From: Martelella limonii
Lineage (GTDB): Bacteria > Pseudomonadota > Alphaproteobacteria > Rhizobiales > Rhizobiaceae
Direction of reading: 5' to 3'
Assembly: GCF_013344475.1 (NCBI RefSeq)
Contig: NZ_JABUOU010000004.1
Span: forward strand, 85,286-149,285
DNA length: 64,000 nucleotides
The notes under the pieces are model-generated. The model made no database searches. It was not told the DNA's origin and saw nothing but the letters and a program-made list of their open reading frames with translations. Numbering within the stretch: position 1 is the first letter of the stretch; each line of letters opens with the position of its first letter. Below, piece by piece: positions 43,850 to 53,074 of this stretch. The translations under genes were made by a program, and so were the position numbers.

Positions 43850-44902
43850 ATGGGCGCGATAAAGCTCGAAAACGTGGAAAAGTGGTTCGGCGACCTGCAG
43901 GTCATCAAGGGCATCGACCTTGAGATCGGCGACGGCGAATTCGTCATCTTCGTCGGCCCTTCAGGCTGCGGGAAATCGACGCTTCTGCGCATGATCGCGG
44001 GGCTCGAGGAGACGAGCCGGGGCCGCATCCTGCTCGATGGCGATGATGTCACCGACCGCCTGCCGTCCGAGCGCGGGCTTTCGATGGTGTTCCAGTCCTA
44101 CGCGCTCTATCCGCACATGAATGTGCGCGACAATATGGGTTTCTCGCTGAAGACGGGGGGCAGTCCGAAGAGCGAGATCGAGGAGAAGGTCGACCGCGCC
44201 GCCGATATCCTGAAGCTCGACGACTATCTCGACCGCCGGCCCAAGGCGCTTTCCGGCGGCCAGCGCCAGCGCGTTGCGATCGGACGCGCGATCGTGCGCG
44301 AGCCGAAGGGCTTCCTGTTCGACGAGCCGCTCTCCAACCTCGATGCGGCACTGCGCGTCGACATGCGCTTCGAGATCGCCCGCCTGCATGAAACGCTCGG
44401 CACCACAATGATCTATGTGACCCACGACCAGGTGGAAGCCATGACGCTTGCCGACCGGATCGTGGTGCTGAAGGACGGCCGGATCATGCAGATCGGCACG
44501 CCGCGCGACCTTTACGAAAAGCCCGACAACCTGTTCGTGGCGCAGTTCATCGGTTCGCCGAAGATGAATATTTTGCCGTGTTCGGCCGCTGATGGGGAAT
44601 ACAAAGTCGAGGGCCACGGCGGCGGGGCGTTGCCGGAAGGCACGGGCGAAAACCCGACATCGCTCGGCATCCGTCCCGAGCATATCGAGATTGTCGCGCC
44701 CGGCGAGGGCCAGGTGACCGGCACCGTCGAGATCGACGAATATCTCGGCTCCGACACCTTTCTCTATGTCGACTGCGGCTCCGCAGGCCGCATGATCGTG
44801 CGGGTCGCCGAAATCGAGGCAGGCATGCGCGGGAAAGAGGTTGGCCTGAAATTCCGGCTGGAGAAGCTGCACTTTTTCAATGAGGCCGGCGACGCGATCT
44901 GA
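43850..44902 (+). CDS. ABC transporter ATPase, MalK/UgpC type
   Basis: This 350-residue ATP-binding subunit has Walker A GPSGCGKST, the Q-loop in MVFQSYALYP, signature LSGGQRQRVAIGRAI, Walker B GFLFDEPLSNLD, the D-loop and switch His in YVTHDQVEAM. A C-terminal TOBE/OB domain (about 235-350; IRPEHIEIVAPGEGQVTGTVE) is typical of carbohydrate importers and may bind regulators. The start is the ATG at 43850 with GAGGGAGA upstream. It is the last gene of the operon and ends eight bases before the convergent thermonuclease gene. Confidence 0.95.
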   Translation: MGAIKLENVEKWFGDLQVIKGIDLEIGDGEFVIFVGPSGCGKSTLLRMIAGLEETSRGRILLDGDDVTDRLPSERGLSMVFQSYALYPHMNVRDNMGFSLKTGGSPKSEIEEKVDRAADILKLDDYLDRRPKALSGGQRQRVAIGRAIVREPKGFLFDEPLSNLDAALRVDMRFEIARLHETLGTTMIYVTHDQVEAMTLADRIVVLKDGRIMQIGTPRDLYEKPDNLFVAQFIGSPKMNILPCSAADGEYKVEGHGGGALPEGTGENPTSLGIRPEHIEIVAPGEGQVTGTVEIDEYLGSDTFLYVDCGSAGRMIVRVAEIEAGMRGKEVGLKFRLEKLHFFNEAGDAI

Positions 44903-44910
44903 CGTCGTGG

Positions 44911-45366
44911 TCAGGAAGACGGACAGACAAACGGTATCTTGCGGCCGCCATCATAAGGCACGGCATAACCGCCGGCGATCAGCAGCGCGCTGAGATCGCG
45001 GTGATCGGGAAGATCGACATCGGCGACCACGCGGCCAAAATACTTGTCGCCCGCGATCGCGCGCAACTCCACCCTGTCACCTTCGTTCAGCAGCGAGACC
45101 ACATAATCTCGGGCGACATTGGCGGCTTCCTTCTCGGCCCCGCAAGAGGAGCGCAGCTCCGGCGTGTCGACCCCGCGCACGCGCACGAGCGTCTCGACAA
45201 TCTGCCCCGGCCAGGGGCGCGCCTCGACCGCGATCGTGTCGCCATCGACCACCCGTACGACCGTCGCGCTTACCGGGCCGGCAAATATCTCGACGGCGCC
45301 GGCCGAAAGCGGCAGCGACATGAAAACGGCGCACAGCAACGTGCATTTGCGAGAAGGACGACTCAT
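44911..45366 (-). CDS. Secreted thermonuclease-like protein (SNase domain)
   Basis: This 151-residue protein has a signal peptide (CTLLCAVFMSLPLSAGA) and a staphylococcal-nuclease OB fold: VSATVVRVVDGDTIAVEA, VRVRGVDTPELRSSCGAEKE and GDKYFGRVVADVD. Catalytic Asp (VDGDT), Arg (VRVRGVDTPE) and Glu equivalents are visible, and the second Arg lies in YFGRVVADV. It is probably exported and degrades nucleic acids for nutrition. The unusual Cys near the C-terminus may form a disulfide with the Cys in RSSCG. Confidence 0.88.
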   Translation of the reverse strand: MSRPSRKCTLLCAVFMSLPLSAGAVEIFAGPVSATVVRVVDGDTIAVEARPWPGQIVETLVRVRGVDTPELRSSCGAEKEAANVARDYVVSLLNEGDRVELRAIAGDKYFGRVVADVDLPDHRDLSALLIAGGYAVPYDGGRKIPFVCPSS

Positions 45367-45422
45367 GACAAAGGAATTTATTCCTTTGATCTATGGCAAG
45401 CAATAGGAATTTTTACCCATGG

Positions 45423-45704
45423 TTAAAAATCGATTGCGCGGCCCTTGATCTCCCAGTCACCGAAACGCGCCGGATCGAGACCGCCTCTTCCACCGATTTC
45501 CGTCTCCGCCTTCCGGCTTTCGTCCGCCTTGCGGCGGCGCTCCTCGGCTTCGGCAAGGGCGCGCCTCGCTGCAGGCGACAGTTCCCTGACGGCCTTGGCC
45601 CCGTCATCGGTCGCGGCCTCCGGTGTCGCGGTCAATGCCGCAAGATCGGCCGCAGAAGGCATGCCGGCGATTTCGCCGCTGCTGTCTTCGTTTCGATCTG
45701 CCAT
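45423..45704 (-). CDS. DUF1674 protein, succinate dehydrogenase assembly factor 4 family
   Basis: This 93-residue protein ends in RGGLDPARFGDWEIKGRAIDF, close to the DUF1674/SDHAF4 signature, which helps flavinylation and assembly of the succinate dehydrogenase SdhA subunit in mitochondria and bacteria. The N-terminal half is disordered with Ala- and Glu-rich stretches. I chose the ATG at 45704, with AAAGG eight bases upstream; an upstream frame extension adds non-conserved sequence. Position next to htpX matches rhizobia. Confidence 0.9.
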   Translation of the reverse strand: MADRNEDSSGEIAGMPSAADLAALTATPEAATDDGAKAVRELSPAARRALAEAEERRRKADESRKAETEIGGRGGLDPARFGDWEIKGRAIDF

Positions 45705-45833
45705 GGAATAGCCTTTCATCAATGCTGCGGAAGCAGGACATGAATATTGATATAAGCGCATCCGCGCCCCAATTATAGGACGTGCCGCTCTCGAATTGAA
45801 GTATGGCCCTTATCGTCTCAGGAGACGCTGCAA

Positions 45834-46805
45834 ATGAATTTCGTTCGTACCGCAATGTTGCTGGCCGCGATGACGGCCCTGTTCATGGGCATCGGTTATC
45901 TCATCGGCGGCCAGAGCGGCATGGTGATCGCCTTTTTCGTCGCCGCCGCGATGAACGTGTTTTCCTACTGGAATTCCGACCGCATGGTGCTCTCCACCTA
46001 CCGCGCGCAGGAGGTCGACGAACGCACGGCGCCGGAATATTACGGCATGGTGCGCGAACTTTCCGAGCGCGCCGGCCTCCCGATGCCCAAGGTCTATCTC
46101 TATGAAAGCCCGCAGCCGAACGCCTTTGCCACAGGCCGCAACCCGCAAAACGCAGCCGTTGCCGCCTCGACCGGCATCCTCCAGATGCTGTCGCGGGAAG
46201 AGCTCGCCGGCGTCATGGCGCATGAGCTTGCCCATGTGCAGCACCGCGACACGCTGACCATGACGATTACGGCAACGCTTGCCGGTGCTATTTCCATGCT
46301 CGCAAACTTCGCCTTCTTCTTCGGCCGCGGCCGGGACAACCCGCTTGGCATTGTCGGCGTGCTGTTGATGATGATCGTCGCACCGCTCGCCGCAGCGCTC
46401 GTGCAGATGGCGATCAGCCGCACCCGCGAATATTCCGCGGATATGCGGGGCGGCGAGATCTGCGGCAACCCTTTGTGGCTTGCCTCGGCGCTTGAAAAGA
46501 TCCACCGCGGCAATGAGGTAATCCACAACGAGCGCGCCGAACGCAACCCGGCAACGGCCCACATGTTCATCATCAATCCGCTGTCGGGCCAGAACATGGA
46601 CAACCTGTTCTCCACCCATCCCAACACCGCAAACCGGATTGCCGCGCTCCATGAGCAGGCAGCCCGGATGGGCCGGACGCCGAACCGGACCTCGACGGAG
46701 CCGTTCCAGCCTGCTAAAGCCACCCGCAAATCGCGGTCGGTTCCCAATACCGGGCGAGATACCGGCAACGGCAATGAACCGCCCTTCAAAGGTCCCTGGT
46801 CTTGA
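45834..46805 (+). CDS. htpX: Zinc metalloprotease HtpX
   Basis: This 323-residue inner-membrane M48 protease of membrane protein quality control has two N-terminal membrane segments ([37 protein letters not shown]), the zinc motif HELAH at about residues 129-133, two further membrane segments and the third ligand Glu in [11 protein letters not shown] hydrophilic tail ([19 protein letters not shown]) is longer than in E. coli. It is closely followed by rsmB, probably co-transcribed. Confidence 0.96.
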   Translation: MNFVRTAMLLAAMTALFMGIGYLIGGQSGMVIAFFVAAAMNVFSYWNSDRMVLSTYRAQEVDERTAPEYYGMVRELSERAGLPMPKVYLYESPQPNAFATGRNPQNAAVAASTGILQMLSREELAGVMAHELAHVQHRDTLTMTITATLAGAISMLANFAFFFGRGRDNPLGIVGVLLMMIVAPLAAALVQMAISRTREYSADMRGGEICGNPLWLASALEKIHRGNEVIHNERAERNPATAHMFIINPLSGQNMDNLFSTHPNTANRIAALHEQAARMGRTPNRTSTEPFQPAKATRKSRSVPNTGRDTGNGNEPPFKGPWS

Positions 46806-46813
46806 ATGATGAC

Positions 46814-48154
46814 ATGAAACGGACGGCCCCCAAAAAGGACCGTCCGAACGATAAGCCGGGTTATGCGGCGCGCGCCGCAGCCTCCAAGCTTCTTGCTGCC
46901 GTGATTGATCGGAAGACGCCGCTCGACGGCATGATCGACACCGAACACGGCAATCCCGCCTACCGCGCGCTTTCCCCCGCCGATCGCGCGCTGTGCCGCG
47001 CCCTGGTGCTGACGGCGCTGCGCCACAAGCCGATGATCGATCAGGCGATCGCCTCCCTCGTCGATCGCCCGCTGCCGGGCGGCGCACGCGCGCTTTCGCA
47101 TGTGCTGGCCATTGCCGCAGCGCAGATCCTCTATCTCGATGTTCCGGACCACTCTGCCGTCGATATCGCCGTCGAACAGGCCAATGCCGATCCGCGCAAC
47201 AAGCGCTTTGCGGGCCTGGTCAATGCGGTGCTGCGCGGCATGGGCCGGCGCAAGCAGAAGATCCTTGCCGAACTTGAATCCGTCAGCCCGATCCCGGACT
47301 GGTTCGCCGATCGGCTGCGCGCCGTCTATGGAACGGAGACGGCAGCCGCGATTGGCCGCGGCCAGCTTCAGCCGCCGACAATCGACCTCAGCGTCAAATC
47401 CGACGCGGAAGCCTGGTCAGAAAAGCTCGGCGGCACGGTGCTTGCGACCGGCACGGTCCGTCTCGATCAGCCCTCCGGTTCGGTCTCCGAGATGGAGGGC
47501 TTTGCCGAGGGCGAATGGTGGGTGCAGGATGCAGCGGCCGCCATTCCGGCAACGCTTTTCGGCGATCTTTCGGGACAGCGCGTCATCGACCTTTGTGCGG
47601 CCCCCGGCGGCAAGACCGCCCAGTTGATCGTCCAGGGCGCAAAGGTGACGGCGCTGGAGCGCTCCAAGAGCCGCCTCAAGCGCCTGGAGCAGAATCTGGC
47701 CCGGCTCCGGCTTTCTGCTGAAACGATTGCAGCCGACATGATGGAATATCAACCGGAAGCGCCCTTCGATGCCGCGCTCCTCGATGCGCCCTGCTCTTCC
47801 ACAGGCACCGCAAGGAGGCATCCGGACGTCTACTGGACCAAGGATTTTTCGGACATCGAAAAGCTTGCCGAGGTTCAATATGCCATGGCGCGGCGCGCGC
47901 TCGATCTGGTTCGCCCAGGCGGTATCGTGATCTTTTCCAACTGCTCGCTCGATCCGCTGGAGGGCGAGGCGATGGTGGAACGTCTGCTCCGCGAAGGGGC
48001 GCCGGCTGAACGCGCACCATTCCCTGCCGGACGACCCGCAGCGCTCGCGCCATTCTTCGATGCCGATGGCGCAATCCGCACCACGCCCGCGGCAAGCCTT
48101 GACGGAAATGGCGGACTTGACGGCTTCTACGCTATTGCCCTCAGACGGATCTGA
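46814..48154 (+). CDS. rsmB: 16S rRNA m5C methyltransferase RsmB-like
   Basis: This 446-residue RNA methyltransferase has an N-terminal NusB-like helical domain (AARAAASKLLAAVIDRKTPLD, VNAVLRGMGRRKQKI) and a C-terminal Rossmann domain: SAM motif VIDLCAAPGGKTAQL, DAPCSSTGTARRHPD with the first Cys, and IVIFSNCSLDPLEGE with the second, catalytic Cys. E. coli RsmB modifies C967. The start is the ATG at 46814, three codons after a possible TTG overlapping the htpX stop. A 14-base palindrome TAAACA-AG-TGTTTA follows the stop at 48160-48173. Confidence 0.93.
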   Translation: MKRTAPKKDRPNDKPGYAARAAASKLLAAVIDRKTPLDGMIDTEHGNPAYRALSPADRALCRALVLTALRHKPMIDQAIASLVDRPLPGGARALSHVLAIAAAQILYLDVPDHSAVDIAVEQANADPRNKRFAGLVNAVLRGMGRRKQKILAELESVSPIPDWFADRLRAVYGTETAAAIGRGQLQPPTIDLSVKSDAEAWSEKLGGTVLATGTVRLDQPSGSVSEMEGFAEGEWWVQDAAAAIPATLFGDLSGQRVIDLCAAPGGKTAQLIVQGAKVTALERSKSRLKRLEQNLARLRLSAETIAADMMEYQPEAPFDAALLDAPCSSTGTARRHPDVYWTKDFSDIEKLAEVQYAMARRALDLVRPGGIVIFSNCSLDPLEGEAMVERLLREGAPAERAPFPAGRPAALAPFFDADGAIRTTPAASLDGNGGLDGFYAIALRRI

Positions 48155-48248
48155 GGCGTTAAACAAGTGTTTAGCCTATTGGGATAGCCCGTAAGGTCGG
48201 GTCAAGCCGGTCAACGGTATATGCTATAAAAATAAAAGGGTGCCGACA

Positions 48249-49922
48249 TTGGATTTTCCGGTCACGGAAATCGCTCGCTATGCTTTGCTGCTTGCGCGGG
48301 AATCGCTCCGTCGCGCCGCGGCCGCGGCCCTTTCGCTTCCCGTTCCGCGCTGGCCGGGCGGGCGGGCGCCGCAATTGCTTGTCGCGCCAACGGATCTCAG
48401 GATCGCCGATCCGCTCGAAGGCGAGGATATCGTCGGCGGACGCTTCGCCAGTGCAGGCGAACTGCTCCTGACCGAAGGGCGCCCGCTGTTTTCCTGCGAC
48501 ATGCCGAGCGAGGAATTCGAGCGCAGCATTGCGAGCTTCTCATGGCTCAGGCATCTCAGAACCCAGCGTGACAGCGAAGCCAATACCTTTGCGCGCGAGG
48601 CAGTGCTGAGCTTCCTGCGCCGGCATCGCAGCCTCTCGGGTCCCGCCTGGACGACCGATGTGGCATCCTCGCGGCTCAACGCCTGGCTTTGCCATTCGAC
48701 GGTCATCCTCAAGGGCGCTGATGCCGCCTTTTATCGCCGGTTCATCGATGCGCTGCTGCGCCATGAGCGCATCCTGCGTCGCCGCTTCATCACGTTGGCG
48801 CATGACGAACTGCGCCTGAAAGTTGCCATGAGCATCGCGCTCGCCTCGATCAGCCTCGACTTTTCCGACCGCAGGAAACGCGATGCCCGGCAAAGGCTCG
48901 ATGATGCGCTTTCGCGCCAGATCCTGCCGGACGGAGGACACATCTCCCGCAGCCCCGATGCGCTGCTGCGGCTTCTGCTCGGGCTTTTGCCGCTGAGGCA
49001 GACCTATATCAACCTTGAACAGCCGCTGCCGAAACAGCTTGTGGCCAGCATCGACCGGGCTTACGGCGCGCTCAACTTCTTCCGCCACAGCGACGGCGAA
49101 CTGGCGCTCTTCAATGGCACGGGCCGCGTTCCCTCGACAGCCTTGTCGGCGCTGTTGCGCTATGACGAGATCGGCAGCGCCGGCTTCCGCGCATTGCCGC
49201 ACACCGGCTTCCATCGCCTCGAGGCGGAAGGAACCGTCGTGATTGCAGATGCGGGCAAGCCGCTCAGCGCCGTGCTTTCGAAAACCGCCCACGCCGGAAC
49301 CGGCGCCTTCGAACTTTCCTCGGGCAAGGTCCGCTTCGTCGTCAACGCAGGCGTACCGGTCTCCACCGAGGGCGATACCGCGCGCATGGCGCGCTCGACG
49401 GCTGCCCATTCCGCCGCCTCGATCGACGACCGGTCATCGCTGACGTTTTCTGCTTCATCCTTGCTCGGACCGGTGGCAATGGGCGGTATCCGCCATGTCG
49501 AAGCGCGGCGCGAACAGGCTGAGGACGATGGCGACCGCGTCGTGATCCGCCATGACGGCTACCTCTCGCGCATGAGCCTTTACGCGGAACGCAGCCTCAC
49601 GCTGTCTGCGGACGGACGCGTACTCGACGGGCTCGACCGGTTCCGCAACCGCCACGAAGGGCTGCCGCGCGCCGGACATGTCGCGACCATCCGCTTCCAT
49701 CTGCACCCTTCGATCTGGACGATGCAGGAGGATGAGGACACGATCTTCATCACGGCGCCCAACAATGAGAGCTGGCTGTTCACCGCCCCCGGTCTATCAC
49801 CACGGCTCGAAGACAGCGTGTTCTTTGCCGCAAGCTCCGGCGCGCGTCGGACCCGGCAGATCGTGATTGAGGTCGACACGCAGGAACATGCCGATATCGC
49901 CTGGCAGTTCAAACGCCTCTGA
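48249..49922 (+). CDS. Heparinase II/III family protein
   Basis: This protein of about 557 residues has an N-terminal alpha-helical barrel (WTTDVASSRLNAWLCHSTVIL, RRRFITLAHDELRLKVAMSIAL, QILPDGGHISRSPDALLRLLLG) and a C-terminal beta-sandwich (LALFNGTGRVP, STAAHSAASIDDRSS, IRFHLHPSIW). The group is common in alphaproteobacteria near rsmB and purH, and has been proposed to act on cell-envelope or extracellular polysaccharide; the substrate is unknown. Start: TTG at 48249 lies eight bases after AAAAGGG, while GTG at 48240 would overlap that site. The choice is tentative. Confidence 0.88.
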   Translation: MDFPVTEIARYALLLARESLRRAAAAALSLPVPRWPGGRAPQLLVAPTDLRIADPLEGEDIVGGRFASAGELLLTEGRPLFSCDMPSEEFERSIASFSWLRHLRTQRDSEANTFAREAVLSFLRRHRSLSGPAWTTDVASSRLNAWLCHSTVILKGADAAFYRRFIDALLRHERILRRRFITLAHDELRLKVAMSIALASISLDFSDRRKRDARQRLDDALSRQILPDGGHISRSPDALLRLLLGLLPLRQTYINLEQPLPKQLVASIDRAYGALNFFRHSDGELALFNGTGRVPSTALSALLRYDEIGSAGFRALPHTGFHRLEAEGTVVIADAGKPLSAVLSKTAHAGTGAFELSSGKVRFVVNAGVPVSTEGDTARMARSTAAHSAASIDDRSSLTFSASSLLGPVAMGGIRHVEARREQAEDDGDRVVIRHDGYLSRMSLYAERSLTLSADGRVLDGLDRFRNRHEGLPRAGHVATIRFHLHPSIWTMQEDEDTIFITAPNNESWLFTAPGLSPRLEDSVFFAASSGARRTRQIVIEVDTQEHADIAWQFKRL

Positions 49923-50033
49923 TAAAGCCGCGGCGGCTGTTTGATATTGCGGTAAGCCGTGCTAAAGCGCCGCTGGTATCCCGTATTTCCAGCGCAGCGG
50001 ATAAAACTCCGCGCCCGCCCGAAGGACATCGCC

Positions 50034-51650
50034 ATGGCTGTTGCCTCCAAGAAGATCCCCGCACCCGATCTGGTCACTGTGAAGACCGCGCTCCTGTCGG
50101 TATCCGACAAGTCCGGCATCGTCGAGTTCGCAAGCGCGCTTGCTGCGCGCGGGATCAGGCTGCTGTCCACCGGCGGCACCCACAAGGCGCTCTCCGATGC
50201 CGGTCTCGACGTGACCGACGTATCGGCCGTCACCGGCTTCCCGGAAATCATGGATGGCCGCGTCAAGACGCTCCATCCCAATGTCCATGGCGGCCTGCTC
50301 GCAATCCGCGATGACGAGGAACACCAGGCCGCGATGCAGGCCCACGGCATTTCCGCTATCGACCTTGCCGTCATCAATCTCTACCCGTTCGAGGACGTGC
50401 GCGCCAAGGGCGGCGACTATCCGACCACGGTCGAAAACATCGACATCGGCGGCCCTGCCATGATCCGCGCCGCAGCCAAGAACCACGCCTATGTGACCGT
50501 GATCACCGATCCGGCCGATTATGACGAGGTGCGCGAGGCAATCGAGGCCGGCAACGGCGCCGTGCCGTATAGCCTGCGCCAGACGCTGGCTGCCCGCGCC
50601 TATGCCCGCACCGCCGCCTATGATGCTGCAATCTCCGGCTGGTTCGCAGAGTCGCTGAAGCTCGAGAACCCGCGCCACATGACGCTTGGCGGTACGCTCC
50701 GCCAGGAAATGCGTTACGGCGAGAACCCCCATCAGTCCGCCGCCTTCTATGTCACCGGCGACAGACGTCCGGGCGTTGCCAATGCCGTGCAGCATCAGGG
50801 CAAGCAGCTCTCCTACAACAATATCAACGACACCGATGCCGCCTTCGAACTGGTTGCGGAGTTTCCAGCGGATGTGGCGCCCGCCTGCGCCATCATCAAG
50901 CACGCCAACCCCTGCGGCGTCGCCCGCGCCGACACGCTCATCGAAGCCTACAGGCGGGCGCTTGCCTGCGACAGCCAGTCGGCATTTGGCGGCATCGTCG
51001 CGCTGAACCGCACGCTCGACGGCGAGACGGCATCGGAAATCGTGAAGCTTTTCACCGAGGTCATCATCGCGCCCGATGCCGATGAGGCCGCCAAGGAAAT
51101 CATCGCGGCCAAGAAGAACCTCCGGCTTCTGACCACGGGCGGCCTGCCTGATCCGCGGGCGCGCGGCGTGAACTTCAAGACCGTCGCAGGCGGCTTCCTT
51201 GTGCAGTCGCGCGACACCGCCATGATCGACGAGATCGAACTCAACGTCGTCACCGAGCGGGCGCCGACCGACCGCGAACTCGAAGACATGAAGATGGCCT
51301 TCGCGATTGCCAAGCATGTGAAGTCGAACGCGATCGTCTATGTGAAGGACGGCCAGACCGCAGGCATCGGCGCCGGCCAGATGAGCCGTATCGACAGCGC
51401 CCGCATTGCCGGCATCAAGGCCGAGGAAGCAGCCAAGGCTGCCGGATGGCCCGAACCGATGACCAGAGGCTCGGCGGTCGCATCGGAAGCCTTCTTCCCC
51501 TTCGCGGACGGTCTTCTGTCCGCCGTTGCCGCCGGCGCCACGGCCGTGATCCAGCCGGGCGGTTCGATCCGCGATCAGGAGGTCATCGACGCCGCCAACG
51601 CAAACGGCGTCGCCATGGTGTTCACCGGCGTCAGGACCTTCCGTCACTGA
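50034..51650 (+). CDS. purH: Bifunctional AICAR transformylase/IMP cyclohydrolase
   Basis: This 538-residue enzyme catalyses the last two steps of purine synthesis, AICAR to IMP. The N-terminal cyclohydrolase domain has [43 protein letters not shown] and [17 protein letters not shown]. The C-terminal formyltransferase domain has [14 protein letters not shown] and [11 protein letters not shown] with the catalytic Lys-His. The start is the ATG at 50034, with GAAGGA upstream. Its last 20 bases overlap the 3-prime end of the convergent MFS gene. Confidence 0.98.
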   Translation: MAVASKKIPAPDLVTVKTALLSVSDKSGIVEFASALAARGIRLLSTGGTHKALSDAGLDVTDVSAVTGFPEIMDGRVKTLHPNVHGGLLAIRDDEEHQAAMQAHGISAIDLAVINLYPFEDVRAKGGDYPTTVENIDIGGPAMIRAAAKNHAYVTVITDPADYDEVREAIEAGNGAVPYSLRQTLAARAYARTAAYDAAISGWFAESLKLENPRHMTLGGTLRQEMRYGENPHQSAAFYVTGDRRPGVANAVQHQGKQLSYNNINDTDAAFELVAEFPADVAPACAIIKHANPCGVARADTLIEAYRRALACDSQSAFGGIVALNRTLDGETASEIVKLFTEVIIAPDADEAAKEIIAAKKNLRLLTTGGLPDPRARGVNFKTVAGGFLVQSRDTAMIDEIELNVVTERAPTDRELEDMKMAFAIAKHVKSNAIVYVKDGQTAGIGAGQMSRIDSARIAGIKAEEAAKAAGWPEPMTRGSAVASEAFFPFADGLLSAVAAGATAVIQPGGSIRDQEVIDAANANGVAMVFTGVRTFRH

Positions 51651-53010
51651 CGGCAATTGCGGCCGGCACGAACAGCGCCAGGCCTGCCACCAGAAAGAAA
51701 AGCAGGCTCGCCATCCCGATATTCGGCGAGCCCGTCCAGCTCGTCAGCACGGCGAACCCCGCCGTTGCCATGAAGCTGGTGATCCGCCCGGTCAGCGAGA
51801 ACAGCCCGAAGAAACGCCCCGCTTCCGCAGCATCGACCGCGACCGCCAGAAAGGCGCGCGAGGCAGCCTGCGCCGGGCCGAATGACAGCCCTATCATCAG
51901 CCCGTAAATCAGGAACGCTTTTTCGGCTCCGGAGGAAAACAGACCGTCCGTCCCCGGCGAAAGCTTGACGAACCCGAACAGGGTGGCATCAGCGGTGGTC
52001 GAAACCACGCCGAAGGTTGCGACGATCAGCGTGGACAGGGTGAAGATAACGACAGTGCCGGCGCTGACGCGCCCGCTCATCCGCGCGGCAAGGAAGCAGC
52101 CGATGATGGCAGCGACATTCAGGATCATTCCGTAAATGCCGATTTCGGTGATCGTCCAGCCGAACAGAGACGCCGCGAATGCACCGCCAAGGATGAGCAG
52201 GCCATTGAGACCATCCATGTAGAACATTCTGGCAATGAAAAAGCGCAGCAGCGCCGGCCGCGCCCTGAGACTTGCAAGCGCCTCGAAAAAGGCTGACAGC
52301 CCGTTTCGCAATCGTTTCCCCGACCCGCCTTGGCGCACCTTGTCCGGTGTGAGGAACATCAGCGGCATCAGGAACACGAGATACCAGAGCGCCGCCAGCG
52401 GACCGGCGATGCGCGCGGGCTCGCCCTCGGCCGCCGACAGGCCGAAGAGAGGGGGATGGCCGAGAATGGTGAGTCCGGTGACGGGATCGCCAGAGAGCAG
52501 CAGCAAAAATGCGACCAGAAAGATCATGCCGCCGAGATAGCCAAGTCCCCAGGCATCATTGGATATCCGGGTCATGGCGGACCGCTCAGCGAGATCTGGC
52601 AGCATTGAATCGTTGAAGACCACCGAAAGCTCGGCAGCGACTGTTGCAAACACGATCATCACGGCCGGCCAGAAATAGCCGGAGCCGGGCGCTGCCTGCC
52701 ACAGCATCACAAGGCTTGCGACCTGCACGATGGCAAGGCCGGCGATAAAGCGCTTGTTTCTGCCCACCGCATCGGACAGTGCGCCTGCAAAGGGCGCGCC
52801 GAACGCGATGACGAGACCTGCAACGGTTGCGGCATTGGCCCAGGCGGTCTGCCCCGCCACCTTGTCCGGGCCGAGCGTGGAAACGAAATAGGGGCCGAAA
52901 ATGAAGGTGATGATCACCGTGAAGAACGGCTGCGCTGCCCAGTCGAACAACATCCACCCGAAGATGCCCTGACGCCTCGCCGGGCCGACTTCGCCTTCCG
53001 CCACTGTCAC
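51631..53010 (-). CDS. MFS transporter, UMF1/Atg22-like
   Basis: This inner-membrane protein of about 459 residues has 12 membrane segments. The N-terminal [26 protein letters not shown] and [16 protein letters not shown] are characteristic of the UMF1 group related to vacuolar effluxer Atg22, and an MNDSMLPDL-type segment ([12 protein letters not shown]) is present. The substrate is unknown; amino-acid export is the eukaryotic precedent. Start codons GTG at 53010 and GTG at 53004 both fit, with AGGA just upstream; neither is certain. Confidence 0.85.
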   Translation of the reverse strand: MTVAEGEVGPARRQGIFGWMLFDWAAQPFFTVIITFIFGPYFVSTLGPDKVAGQTAWANAATVAGLVIAFGAPFAGALSDAVGRNKRFIAGLAIVQVASLVMLWQAAPGSGYFWPAVMIVFATVAAELSVVFNDSMLPDLAERSAMTRISNDAWGLGYLGGMIFLVAFLLLLSGDPVTGLTILGHPPLFGLSAAEGEPARIAGPLAALWYLVFLMPLMFLTPDKVRQGGSGKRLRNGLSAFFEALASLRARPALLRFFIARMFYMDGLNGLLILGGAFAASLFGWTITEIGIYGMILNVAAIIGCFLAARMSGRVSAGTVVIFTLSTLIVATFGVVSTTADATLFGFVKLSPGTDGLFSSGAEKAFLIYGLMIGLSFGPAQAASRAFLAVAVDAAEAGRFFGLFSLTGRITSFMATAGFAVLTSWTGSPNIGMASLLFFLVAGLALFVPAAIAVSDGRS

Positions 53011-53074
53011 ATATCCTGTCTTCACAAAGCGCGCCCCGATGCCGGCGAGGCCGGCACCAGGACGGTGTTTACAC

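Noticed and set aside
48160-48173. Palindrome TAAACA-AG-TGTTTA after rsmB as a terminator
   Set aside because: The stem is short and lacks a T-run; no transcript end can be claimed.
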